IMG/VR virus record: IMGVR_UViG_3300044946_000060
Coordinates: 1-37,531 of that record
Strand: one strand, 5' to 3'
DNA from: a virus
Length of the DNA: 37,531 nucleotides
Part shown: one piece after another, positions 30,660 to 37,531 of the stretch
How the letters are laid out: every line of letters starts with the position of its first letter
How positions within the stretch are numbered: the stretch's first letter is position 1
Notes under the pieces: generated by a model
Told to the model about the DNA's origin: nothing
Seen by the model: the letters and a program-made list of their open reading frames with translations, nothing else
The model's database searches: none
Program-made: the position numbers and the translations under genes

Positions 30660-30838
30660 AATGTCCCTGATTGTAATTGTTTCTTTTTTATAAATTCTCT
30701 TCGTAAGTGTCTTAACGAATCAAAAATATAATATAACATCGACAATCTTTAATAAATACCAACTAAATTACATTAATATCAATTTATGGATATCTTTTAT
30801 CATTTGTGGATATCTTTTATTGAATGTCTTATTTGTTC

Positions 30839-30867
30839 TTATTGTTCATTGAATAGCGCCATATAAT
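30839..30867 (+). promoter_or_regulatory. Candidate promoter of the head operon
   Basis: TATAAT at 30862-30867 is a perfect -10 box. TTATTG lies 17 bases upstream but is a poor -35 match, as expected if an activator or altered polymerase supplies contacts. It faces the scaffold and coat genes and lies 19 bp after the paired 14-bp repeats. Confidence 0.45.
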
Positions 30868-30932
30868 TAAGTAAATTGGTTGTGTGGATTGCAATGGCTT
30901 TGAATTGGTTCTCCATTACTATTCAAAGATAG

Positions 30933-31088
30933 TTGCAAAGGATTGCGGCTAAAGAAGTTACAAAGGATGGTGGCTTCTGCTCTCCACAACAAAGAACGAG
31001 ACTCGCGCGTTATGCGAGGTATAAGCGTGATGGCGTAATAATCCGAGATCTGTGCGACAGCAGAGTAACTACCGTGGCGGGGAAATAG
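30933..31088 (+). CDS. Possible 51-residue basic protein upstream of scaffold
   Basis: A TTG-started frame runs 51 codons to a TAG 12 bases before the scaffold gene. The product is basic, with QQRTRLARYARYKRDGVIIR followed by DLCDSRVTTVAGK, which looks more protein-like than random. There is no clear ribosome site and no known homologue. The alternative is a structured leader RNA: the CTCGC/GCGAG hairpin lies within it. Confidence 0.3.
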   Translation: MQRIAAKEVTKDGGFCSPQQRTRLARYARYKRDGVIIRDLCDSRVTTVAGK

Positions 31089-31100
31089 CTAGAAGGACTT

Positions 31101-31832
31101 ATGGACAGTAATGTTATGGATAACGCGTCTGATCTTAATCAGACCCAGGCAGCACCAGCAGCACAAGGTAGTGCTGAAAAAATGGTGCCTCAATCACAAG
31201 TGAACGAAATTGTTGGCAATGCAAAGCGTGAAGCTGCTGAACGTGCTATTGAAACTTATCGAAGACAACAAGCGCAATCAGCCAGTCAAGTACAAGCAGA
31301 GCCGCAATATCAGGGATATGCAAATCCCGCTCGTAATGCGTCAGAAGAGGACGTAAAACGAGTAGCGAATGATGAGATTAAGAAACACTTTGATCAACTA
31401 AAGCAGGAAGCACAGGAACGCATGAGCGTTGCTGAAGCTAATCGAGTTGTTAGTTTGTTTAAAGAAAAAGTCTTAGCTGGGAAAGATAAGTACGAGGACT
31501 TTGACACGGTAGCCGGTAGCGTCGCAATGCAACATTATCCAAATGTCGTGCATCTTTTAGCAGAACACGTGGATAATTCAGCAGATGTTCTCTACCATCT
31601 CGCTAAGAATCGATCGAAACTTTCTCAGCTAGAATTTACCTGTGCTCACAATTCACCAGATGCCATTTACGAGATCAAACGTTTGTCAGATTCTATCAAA
31701 GCAAACGATGACGCCTCACAAATGAAAAATGCCAAAGCGCCACTGTCACAGACAAGACCTTCTAACATCGGCACGGATTCGGGTGGTGGTTCTTTGTCTA
31801 TTGCGGATTTAAAGCGCAAATACAGGGGTTAA
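31101..31832 (+). CDS. Scaffolding protein
   Basis: A 243-residue, Gln/Ala/Lys-rich helical protein directly before the coat gene. It has a disordered N terminus (about 1-70), long helices (DEIKKHFDQLKQEAQERMSVAEA) and a basic C terminus (SIADLKRKYRG), the part that binds coat subunits in P22 gp8. It guides procapsid assembly and leaves before DNA packaging. It is shorter than P22 gp8 (about 300). AAGGAC precedes the ATG. Confidence 0.78.
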   Translation: MDSNVMDNASDLNQTQAAPAAQGSAEKMVPQSQVNEIVGNAKREAAERAIETYRRQQAQSASQVQAEPQYQGYANPARNASEEDVKRVANDEIKKHFDQLKQEAQERMSVAEANRVVSLFKEKVLAGKDKYEDFDTVAGSVAMQHYPNVVHLLAEHVDNSADVLYHLAKNRSKLSQLEFTCAHNSPDAIYEIKRLSDSIKANDDASQMKNAKAPLSQTRPSNIGTDSGGGSLSIADLKRKYRG

Positions 31833-31847
31833 GCTAAGCACCTCGGA

Positions 31848-31872
31848 TCCTAACTTACGGACAAGTTAGGAG
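31848..31872 (+). promoter_or_regulatory. Coat-gene hairpin: ACGGAC loop, ribosome site in stem
   Basis: TCCTAACTT (31848-31856) pairs perfectly with AAGTTAGGA (31863-31871), a nine-pair stem closing the six-base loop ACGGAC (31857-31862). The ribosome site AGGAG (31868-31872) is in the right arm, so folding hides it from ribosomes. ACGGAC is an exact ANGGAN loop, the form RsmE/CsrA binds, and a second GGA lies in the ribosome site itself. ATG follows at 31881. It is the strongest candidate regulatory RNA in the window. Confidence 0.7.
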
Positions 31873-31880
31873 CAATTAAC

Positions 31881-33197
31881 ATGGCAGTTTTCCCTACAAA
31901 TATTTTACAACAAGTGCAGACGTATCAACGTTCTGGGCTTGCTCTATTACAGAACTTATGTTGTCATATTTCGACAGCTAATACAAAATTTAAAGATTTT
32001 GACAAGATACAGGCCAATTTGGGCAGTACGGTAACCTTCGATCTTCCTCCAAGATTTACGACCACTGCTGGTCTAGTAGCTGCGTGGCAATCTGCGGTAC
32101 AACGCGTATTACAGTTAACCTGTGACCAAGCTAACAACACCTCATTCGCTGTTACGGCACAACAACGCATCTTCAACTTGGAAAAAGGCGAAGAAGATTA
32201 CATGCGTGTGTTTGGCAAGTCTGCGATTGCAGAAATTGCAGCTCAAGTTGAAGGTAATGTTGCGTTAAATTGGGCTTCAGCAGTTGTAAGCCAGCTAGAC
32301 GGAACGACTAATACTTTTTCAGGGCCATACCGTTTTTACGGAAACGGTTCTACAGCCATCAGCTCATACCAGCAATTAGCTCAGGCCATCATGTTTTTCA
32401 AAAACTATGGCAGCGTCGCTGAAGGAATCAAGGTTTATCTACCTGATACCATCATCCCAAGCGTTGTTGGTAATGGTTTGAACCAATTCGTACCCCATCG
32501 TAATGATGAGATAGCCAATAGTTGGGAAGTGGGCGATTTCGGCACGCCATTAGTAAACTATTATCAATCAAACTTAATGCCTATCCACGTGTCTGGCGAT
32601 ACTGGCGTTAATCAGCAAACATTGACCGTAGTATCTACTAATGATCCTACAGGACAAAACGTTACACAAATTACGTTAAGTGGTGCTACCGCTAGTGATG
32701 CTAATGCTGTTTTTGCTGGGGATTTGTTCCAATTTCAAGATGGCGTAAGCGGTCAGCCGAACATGCGTTATTTGACATTTATTGGACACTTTCCAAGCGC
32801 TAACCCTGTGCAGTTTCGGGCAACGGCAAATGCTGCGGCAAATACTTCTGGTAATGTGACAATCAATATCACACCTGCATTGAACTGGGCTGGTGGTCAA
32901 AACCAAAATGTTAATAATCCTATCGTAGCAGGCATGCAAGTTTTGGGATTGCCCTCGCACCGTTGTGGCGGCATTTTAGGTGGCGATGCTTTCTTTATGG
33001 CGATGCCTCAATTACCCGAACAAGATCCTTATCCAACAGCAAATGAGTATGACGAGACAACACACGCATCGTTACGTTTGACCTATGGCTCTCTCTTCGG
33101 ACAAAACCAAACCGGAATGATTTACGACGAAACTCACGGCTCAGTAATGGTGCCAGAGTACACAATGCGTTACATCATCCCACTATCACAAGGCTAA
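31881..33197 (+). CDS. Major capsid (coat) protein, P22 gp5 type
   Basis: A 438-residue HK97-fold coat protein. The N terminus resembles P22 gp5 (QQVQTYQRSGLALLQNLCCH; KFKDFDKIQANLGSTVTFDL PPRFTTTAGL), followed by a spine helix region and an inserted beta domain (about 240-330) like the P22 I-domain, and it ends EYTMRYIIPLSQG. Length is near P22 gp5 (430). It assembles the head on the scaffold. Its leader has the strongest GGA-loop hairpin seen here. Confidence 0.92.
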   Translation: MAVFPTNILQQVQTYQRSGLALLQNLCCHISTANTKFKDFDKIQANLGSTVTFDLPPRFTTTAGLVAAWQSAVQRVLQLTCDQANNTSFAVTAQQRIFNLEKGEEDYMRVFGKSAIAEIAAQVEGNVALNWASAVVSQLDGTTNTFSGPYRFYGNGSTAISSYQQLAQAIMFFKNYGSVAEGIKVYLPDTIIPSVVGNGLNQFVPHRNDEIANSWEVGDFGTPLVNYYQSNLMPIHVSGDTGVNQQTLTVVSTNDPTGQNVTQITLSGATASDANAVFAGDLFQFQDGVSGQPNMRYLTFIGHFPSANPVQFRATANAAANTSGNVTINITPALNWAGGQNQNVNNPIVAGMQVLGLPSHRCGGILGGDAFFMAMPQLPEQDPYPTANEYDETTHASLRLTYGSLFGQNQTGMIYDETHGSVMVPEYTMRYIIPLSQG

Positions 33198-33209
33198 GGG
33201 GTAATAACT

Positions 33210-34067
33210 ATGGCTAATCCACAAATTCAAAATGAAACAATATACGCGTTGCCTCACTTGTATGTATCTGGTCTGGCCATTTCACCCGCTTCAACTACGG
33301 TTTTAGCGGTTGCGCCAGGTGCTGCACGTGATTCGACGAACAGTATTGATATGGTCGTAGGGTTGCAAAACTATTTCGGCATTGATAATCCAGCCGTGCA
33401 ATTTAATGGTTATCAAGCAGGATTGTTTATCAACTCTGCGGTCAATGGCATAAATGGTCTTGATACTGGCACCATTGCTGCTAGTACACAATATGCGATT
33501 TACCTAATCGGTGATTCTCGTAATTATAATCCTACGGGAGGAATACTTAGCTTAACTAGCAATGTTGCGCCTGTATTACCGGCTGGTTACGATTCTAATC
33601 GTTTAATTGGATTCATCGAAACGGATAGTAGTTCACACTTTGTTTATGCCACACATAAACCGCAAAATATTGGCGGCCTGCTAACCTATTTCAATAATCC
33701 TGGCATTTCAGTTTTAACCGGCGGTACTGCGACAACATTTACAGCTATTGATTTGACTACCAATAGCGCAATACCTACAACGACGTTACCCAATGTTATT
33801 GTGACCTTCCTTGCTACATTCACTCCTGTAGCAGTTGGTGACGTTGCTCAATTTAGACCTACTGGCTCTACTGCGACCGGCAATCTACCCACGATAACTG
33901 GCATAGCCGCAGGTTTTGCACAAACACAGTACATCCAAGTCATTGCGGGCGTTGGTTCTTCAAAGCCTGAAATTGACTATCTTGTCACGTCAAGCAGTGA
34001 TGCTCTGACGCTGACGGTTGTTGAATGGGCTGGTGTTTCAAACAGCGCATATCCTGTATTGGTATAA
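33210..34067 (+). CDS. Virion protein of unknown position
   Basis: A 285-residue beta-rich protein. It begins MANPQIQNETIYALPHLYVS, and contains VVGLQNYFGIDNPAVQFNGY and a second half of Thr/Val-rich strands (VTFLATFTPVAVGDVAQFRP). It sits between coat and gp4-like genes, a slot that in related phages holds head decoration or head-fibre proteins. Not recognised further. GGGG-type ribosome site upstream. Confidence 0.6.
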   Translation: MANPQIQNETIYALPHLYVSGLAISPASTTVLAVAPGAARDSTNSIDMVVGLQNYFGIDNPAVQFNGYQAGLFINSAVNGINGLDTGTIAASTQYAIYLIGDSRNYNPTGGILSLTSNVAPVLPAGYDSNRLIGFIETDSSSHFVYATHKPQNIGGLLTYFNNPGISVLTGGTATTFTAIDLTTNSAIPTTTLPNVIVTFLATFTPVAVGDVAQFRPTGSTATGNLPTITGIAAGFAQTQYIQVIAGVGSSKPEIDYLVTSSSDALTLTVVEWAGVSNSAYPVLV

Positions 34068-34090
34068 TAGTTAACATAGGAGCGGTAATC

Positions 34091-34873
34091 ATGGCTTACA
34101 CGGCTGAACAACTGGTTACACGCTCCTGGTTCTTGTCAGGTATTGTCGCAAGAAACCTGCAAATAGCTACCGGTGATCAGATTAACGATGGTCTCCAAAT
34201 GCTTAATGACATGCTCAACTTTAAGCAGATAGAGACCGATTTAATACCATACTGGCAATATATTACTTTCAATTGCGTACCACAGCAGGAGTATTATTTT
34301 TTGCCATATGTGGCGGCTATTGAACTATCTACGTTTAACATTAATGTTGTTAGATATCCGATGGTTTCGACCAGTCGTACTGACTACTTCGGCTCATCTC
34401 GCGTTGATAATATTTACACATTGCCGTTCTCTTGGAATTATGATCGCGCTGTTGGCGGTGGGTCATTTGGAATGTACTTTATTCCTGATCAACCATACCC
34501 CATAAAGATGAAGGTTAAAATATTCTTAGTGGATGTAACACTCACGACTGACCTACAGGACGTTACCGAGAGTTTTACTAATACCTACAATGTACCTAAT
34601 TACACGCCTTATACGTTCATCAATAATGATATTCAAGGTTATGATACTGCTTATATAGAGTATTTAAGATATTCATTAGCTCGGTACATGTGCTCGGAAT
34701 ATGGGATCTTATTTAACCCAGAATCTGAGAAGATTTATCAAGCGATGGTTAGGAAGCTCATGTATATGAGTCCGCCGGATTTGACAGGTAAGAAGTTGTC
34801 TATTTTGAACGCTAGTCGTGCGCCAGGGTACTCATGGGGAGATGTCAATGTCGGGATGGGTTGGAGGCCATAA
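34091..34873 (+). CDS. Head-tail adaptor, P22 gp4-like
   Basis: A 260-residue protein. It begins MAYTAEQLVTRSWFLSGIVA and contains ATGDQINDGLQMLNDMLNFK, a helical layout typical of the P22 gp4 tail accessory factor family, and a C-terminal AYIEYLRYSLARYMCSEYGI segment. P22 gp4 (166 residues) seals the portal after packaging and has a muramidase-like activity; that activity is not inferable here. The ATG at 34091 with AGGAG is chosen over a longer frame from 34025. Confidence 0.8.
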   Translation: MAYTAEQLVTRSWFLSGIVARNLQIATGDQINDGLQMLNDMLNFKQIETDLIPYWQYITFNCVPQQEYYFLPYVAAIELSTFNINVVRYPMVSTSRTDYFGSSRVDNIYTLPFSWNYDRAVGGGSFGMYFIPDQPYPIKMKVKIFLVDVTLTTDLQDVTESFTNTYNVPNYTPYTFINNDIQGYDTAYIEYLRYSLARYMCSEYGILFNPESEKIYQAMVRKLMYMSPPDLTGKKLSILNASRAPGYSWGDVNVGMGWRP

Positions 34874-34937
34874 TTTAAACACGCTGCATCATATTGCCGA
34901 CGCCGGCAAAATGGTCACACAGCAAGGACGCACTGTA

Positions 34938-35141
34938 ATGTCAGAACAAGAAGCAATTTTAAGAATGTCCCAATACAAAAGCTTAGTAGAAGCAAGATTG
35001 ACGCGACTGGAAATACACAATCAAAATATTCTGGATGACATCAAAGAAATAAAGCTTTCTATACGATGGCTTATTGGTGCTGTGTTTGGTTTGAACACTA
35101 CGATTATTGGGATTTTGACTAAGGGGTTTGGGATTTTTTGA
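34938..35141 (+). CDS. XhlA-like membrane protein (possible lysis factor)
   Basis: A 67-residue protein: a coiled-coil helix (VEARLTRLEIHNQNILDDIKEIKLS) followed by one membrane segment (IRWLIGAVFGLNTTIIGILT). This is the layout of the XhlA haemolysin family, which acts with holins in some phages. No endolysin was identified beside it. AAGGAC lies nine bases before the ATG at 34938. Longer in-frame starts upstream lack ribosome sites. It is the best candidate for a lysis component here. Confidence 0.6.
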   Translation: MSEQEAILRMSQYKSLVEARLTRLEIHNQNILDDIKEIKLSIRWLIGAVFGLNTTIIGILTKGFGIF

Positions 35142-35188
35142 GGAAATTAAATTATCATTACTAGCCAATAATAAATCGAGAATAAATA

Positions 35189-35476
35189 ATGGTTAAAGAT
35201 AATGATAAATTAACTGACGTGCTCAATGAGACATGTGTTGATATGGTGACTTGTATTAGAAATCATATCAATGATTTAGATAATAATGAGATGTTCCAAT
35301 TTGGAATAGAGATAGCAGGATGGCTTTTAGCGTATACGGCTCATACTTTAATTAAAGATGATTCACCATCAGCAGTAAAATATGAACTTATTGATGACAT
35401 AAAAGATATAGCCAAGAGTATACTAGAAGTATTTATTGAAAGGCATGAAAAAATGGTAATTAAACAGAAAGAGTAA
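35189..35476 (+). CDS. Small helical protein of unknown function
   Basis: A 95-residue acidic protein. It has a Cys-containing N-terminal helix, a hydrophobic helix (EIAGWLLAYTAHTLI), a polar turn, and an amphipathic helix (IDDIKDIAKSILEVFIERH). The plan is like genes 12667, 13008 and 28757. No strong ribosome site is visible. It lies in the connector module but need not be structural. Confidence 0.55.
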   Translation: MVKDNDKLTDVLNETCVDMVTCIRNHINDLDNNEMFQFGIEIAGWLLAYTAHTLIKDDSPSAVKYELIDDIKDIAKSILEVFIERHEKMVIKQKE

Positions 35477-35519
35477 TTTACCAACTAATTACCGACTAAC
35501 CAAGGATGGAACAAAGCAA

Positions 35520-37211
35520 GTGATTGCAAGAGGACAGAATTTCAAACAAGTTCCGCTTAATATTGTAGGTTCGAGCGTTTTTGGAAGATATCCGAAAATT
35601 AGCATCGAAAAAACCTACAATATGTTCCAATCTGATAATTTTTTAGTGCCCTATGCTGGATATAATATAAGCATCTTGGCATCGTACTTTAATAACGCAG
35701 TTGAAGGACGTGGTGTGTTTACCAGTACTAAATTTAATCGCCTAGTCGTTGTCCAAGGCTCTAGCGTTTATTTAGTCAATGTTAATTACTCACAGCGAAC
35801 CCAGAAAGTTACATTTTTCGAAGTCATTAAGATTGGGCAATTACAGACTAATACCGGTGTGGTCTATATCGCTGAAAATAATAAACCACAAATTGGTATT
35901 TCAGATAACACCGCGTTCTATATTTACGATCCCACATTATCACCGTCATTTCAGGCCATCCCGCTAGACTTCCAGCCAGGCTATCTTACCTTTCACGATA
36001 CGCATTTTATCATGCCAGCGGTTGGTACTAACAATTGGCGGTTATCAGGCAATAATGATGGTACGCAATGGCCATTTGATCAGTTCAGTGTAGGCGCTCT
36101 GCAATCTAAACCCGATAATACGGTAGCAGTTGTACGGTTTCCGTCGAAAGGTAACATGATATTTGTCATGGGAAGTATCGTAACGGAGGCATGGTTTGAT
36201 ACCGGCGCGCAATTGTTTCCTTACCAACGCACGAACCAATTTAATATTGACTACGGCTGTTTAAATCCAGCAACCGTTGCCTACATGGATGAAATCGTAG
36301 TATGGCTTGCCCAGAACGAAAAATCTGGCCCGATTATCATGTACTCTAATGGTGGCATGCCGCAAAAGATTACAACCGATGGTTTCGATTATCTATTTTC
36401 AACACTACAAAACCCGTCAGATGCACAAGCGTTTCTATATCGCCAAGATGGCCATTTGTTCTATCACATCAATTTTTACAGTGATAATTTATCGCTCTAT
36501 TATGATTTTTCTACGCATAAGATTTATCACGCATGCGATCAGAATCTAAATTATTTCATAGCGGCTCAGGTAGCGTTTTTTAATAATCAGTATTATTTCG
36601 TGTCGCGTAACAGCGGCAATCTATTTGCATTTGATACGACGCTCAATACTTATGAAGACGTAGATTCGCTAGGCAATATTACAGTCAATGAAGTTCCCAG
36701 AATTAGAACATGTGCCAACATTAGGCAGCCATCACAAGAATACCAAATTATTAATGATATTGGTTTTACAATTGAAAGTGGCGAGACAAATTATCAGCAG
36801 CAGTCGCTAGGCGAAATTATCCTAATTACGCAAGATGGTAACCCTATAGTGACTCAAGGTATGTTTCTAGGTCTTATCACGCAAGATTTTAAACTCATAA
36901 TCACACAAGATGAAAACTGGATTGTGAGCCAGCAAAACGGTCAAGGCACCGAAGCAGAACTTATCGCACAACAATATGCTAATACCGGAACGAGTAATTT
37001 ATCACTGCCGCATGTGGATTTATCCATATCAACCGATGGTGGCGCATCATTCGGCAACGAGTGGGCTTACTATTTGCCGCCAATTGGCGTGAGAAAGAAC
37101 CGTTTAATGTGGTGGCAATGCGGGATCGCAAATGATTTTGTGCCGCAATTTAAATTCTGGGGCTTAGGAAGATTCGTAGTCACAGATGGCGTAGCTAATA
37201 CAAGGACGTAA
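35520..37211 (+). CDS. Packaged-DNA stabilisation protein, P22 gp10-like (GTG start)
   Basis: A 563-residue beta-propeller-like protein of the P22 gp10 family: VPLNIVGSSVFGRYPKISIE, TYNMFQSDNFLVPYAGY, then FTSTKFNRLVVVQGSSVYLV, NNWRLSGNNDG and a W/F-rich series of blades. P22 gp10 (472 residues) plugs the portal after packaging. An added Gln-rich segment near residues 430-470 repeats ITQDGNPIVTQ, ITQDFKLIITQDENW. The start is GTG; a five-codon frame MEQSK from ATG 35506 ends overlapping it, suggesting coupled initiation. Confidence 0.85.
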   Translation: MIARGQNFKQVPLNIVGSSVFGRYPKISIEKTYNMFQSDNFLVPYAGYNISILASYFNNAVEGRGVFTSTKFNRLVVVQGSSVYLVNVNYSQRTQKVTFFEVIKIGQLQTNTGVVYIAENNKPQIGISDNTAFYIYDPTLSPSFQAIPLDFQPGYLTFHDTHFIMPAVGTNNWRLSGNNDGTQWPFDQFSVGALQSKPDNTVAVVRFPSKGNMIFVMGSIVTEAWFDTGAQLFPYQRTNQFNIDYGCLNPATVAYMDEIVVWLAQNEKSGPIIMYSNGGMPQKITTDGFDYLFSTLQNPSDAQAFLYRQDGHLFYHINFYSDNLSLYYDFSTHKIYHACDQNLNYFIAAQVAFFNNQYYFVSRNSGNLFAFDTTLNTYEDVDSLGNITVNEVPRIRTCANIRQPSQEYQIINDIGFTIESGETNYQQQSLGEIILITQDGNPIVTQGMFLGLITQDFKLIITQDENWIVSQQNGQGTEAELIAQQYANTGTSNLSLPHVDLSISTDGGASFGNEWAYYLPPIGVRKNRLMWWQCGIANDFVPQFKFWGLGRFVVTDGVANTRT

Positions 37212-37213
37212 AT

Positions 37214-37531
37214 ATGACATCAACTCCCAATAACCCAAAATCAATATTTCCTGATTTACCCAGGGAAGTACCCGCGGTTGATAAAGATGGTGATTTTAAT
37301 GAGTTGTGGAGTCTTGGGTTTGCGTCATTGTTTCAGGCGCTACAAGAAAATTTCAGCAATGAGGGCATATTATTTCCGCCATTAACAGCAACAGAAATTG
37401 CGTCTATACAGTCGCTGTATACGCCTTATATAGGTTCACCATTGCCGATGACGCTCCCCGATATCAGTGGTAAAACAGTATTTGATAGTACCAATAGGGT
37501 ATCAAAACAATTTATAATAACATATGATGGT
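37214..37531 (+). CDS. Virion-associated small protein, 5' part (continues at 1)
   Basis: The gene starts at ATG 37214, two bases after the gp10-like stop, with AAGGAC upstream flanked by TAC and GTA. The first part reads MTSTPNNPKSIFPDLPREVP, then DKDGDFNELWSLGFASLFQ and ALQENFSNEGILFPPLT. It runs off the window and continues in frame at base 1, giving 123 residues in all. Family not recognised with certainty; the LTATEIASIQSLYTP and FDSTN parts suggest a virion assembly component. Confidence 0.8.
   Translation, partial: MTSTPNNPKSIFPDLPREVPAVDKDGDFNELWSLGFASLFQALQENFSNEGILFPPLTATEIASIQSLYTPYIGSPLPMTLPDISGKTVFDSTNRVSKQFIITYDG
37405..37531. repeat. Terminal direct repeat, right copy (circular join)
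   Basis: Identical to bases 1-127. The reading frame started at 37214 passes through this copy and continues correctly at base 128, which supports circularity of the assembled genome. Confidence 0.93.

Larger units (their letters stand above)
30660..31100. other. Gene-poor control region between alpA-like and scaffold genes
   Basis: This 441-bp stretch holds two 14-bp direct repeats TGGATATCTTTTAT at 30787-30800 and 30807-30820, exactly 20 bp apart (two helical turns), a TATAAT box at 30862-30867 with TTATTG 17 bases before it, and a small CTCGC/GCGAG hairpin at 31002-31018. The last 150 bp are less AT-rich and contain a possible 51-codon frame. It probably contains the promoter of the scaffold-coat operon and a binding site for a regulator such as the AlpA-like protein. 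Confidence 0.55.

Noticed and set aside
1-37531. tRNA genes, CRISPR arrays, insertion sequences
   Set aside because: No cloverleaf with a plausible acceptor and T-arm, no regular spacer-repeat array and no transposase were found by reading both strands; a tRNA covariance scan was not possible here.

Overview
The window is essentially one complete circular phage genome. The last 127 bases (37405-37531) repeat the first 127 exactly, and an open reading frame runs cleanly across the join, so the unique length is 37,404 bp. The virion genes are those of a short-tailed, P22-like dsDNA phage: terminase, P22-type portal, scaffold and coat, gp4-like tail accessory factor, gp10-like stabilisation protein, three ejection-type proteins, then fibre and collar proteins. 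The sequence is AT-rich, with AAGGA-type ribosome sites. The host cannot be named; a phage-borne CsrA and the overall gene style suggest a gammaproteobacterium-like host. I see no integrase, DNA polymerase, helicase or endolysin.

Layout. 1-9292 (+): end of a small virion protein, three ejection-type proteins, a tail-collar protein, a small virion protein and two glycine/threonine-rich fibre-like proteins, followed by a VRR-NUC nuclease (9295-9681). 9689-11908 (-): recombination operon of YqaJ exonuclease, RecT-like annealing protein and SSB. 12088-13367 (+): a Cro-like regulator and three small helical proteins. 13607-13884: repeat-rich candidate origin ahead of an O-like replication protein (13885-14982). 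15037-18117 (-): accessory operon of small proteins with a phage csrA, two proteins resembling the Tad2/DUF2829 anti-Thoeris family, a DUF551-like protein, a membrane peptide and one small gene broken by an in-frame TAA. 18306-25343 (+): small terminase, zinc-ribbon proteins, tandem paralogues, two XRE regulators, large terminase, an RNA-polymerase alpha-CTD-like protein and an XRE/sigma-region-4 fusion. 25406-37531 (+): portal, small proteins (one with a probable -1 frameshift), a surface-type protein, a lone AlpA-like gene on the minus strand, scaffold, coat, connector and stabilisation proteins.

Control. The two minus-strand operons start from near-identical promoters (TTGACA-N17-CATAAT), each with the same 8-3-8 dyad operator in its spacer, so one repressor probably controls recombination and accessory genes together. 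The alpha-CTD-like and XRE-sigma4 proteins look like a pair of host RNA polymerase modifiers for late transcription.

The most unusual signal is at translation level. Many plus-strand late genes, including coat, portal, large terminase and fibre-like genes, have ribosome sites of the form AAGGAC or AAGGAT inside small hairpin loops that match the ANGGAN loop bound by CsrA/RsmA. Several have a second upstream GGA-loop hairpin, and one leader has nine GGA motifs in 80 nt. Because the phage carries its own csrA in the co-repressed minus-strand operon, I propose a phage-encoded CsrA regulon that times or balances virion protein synthesis. This is inference from sequence, not a demonstrated system.
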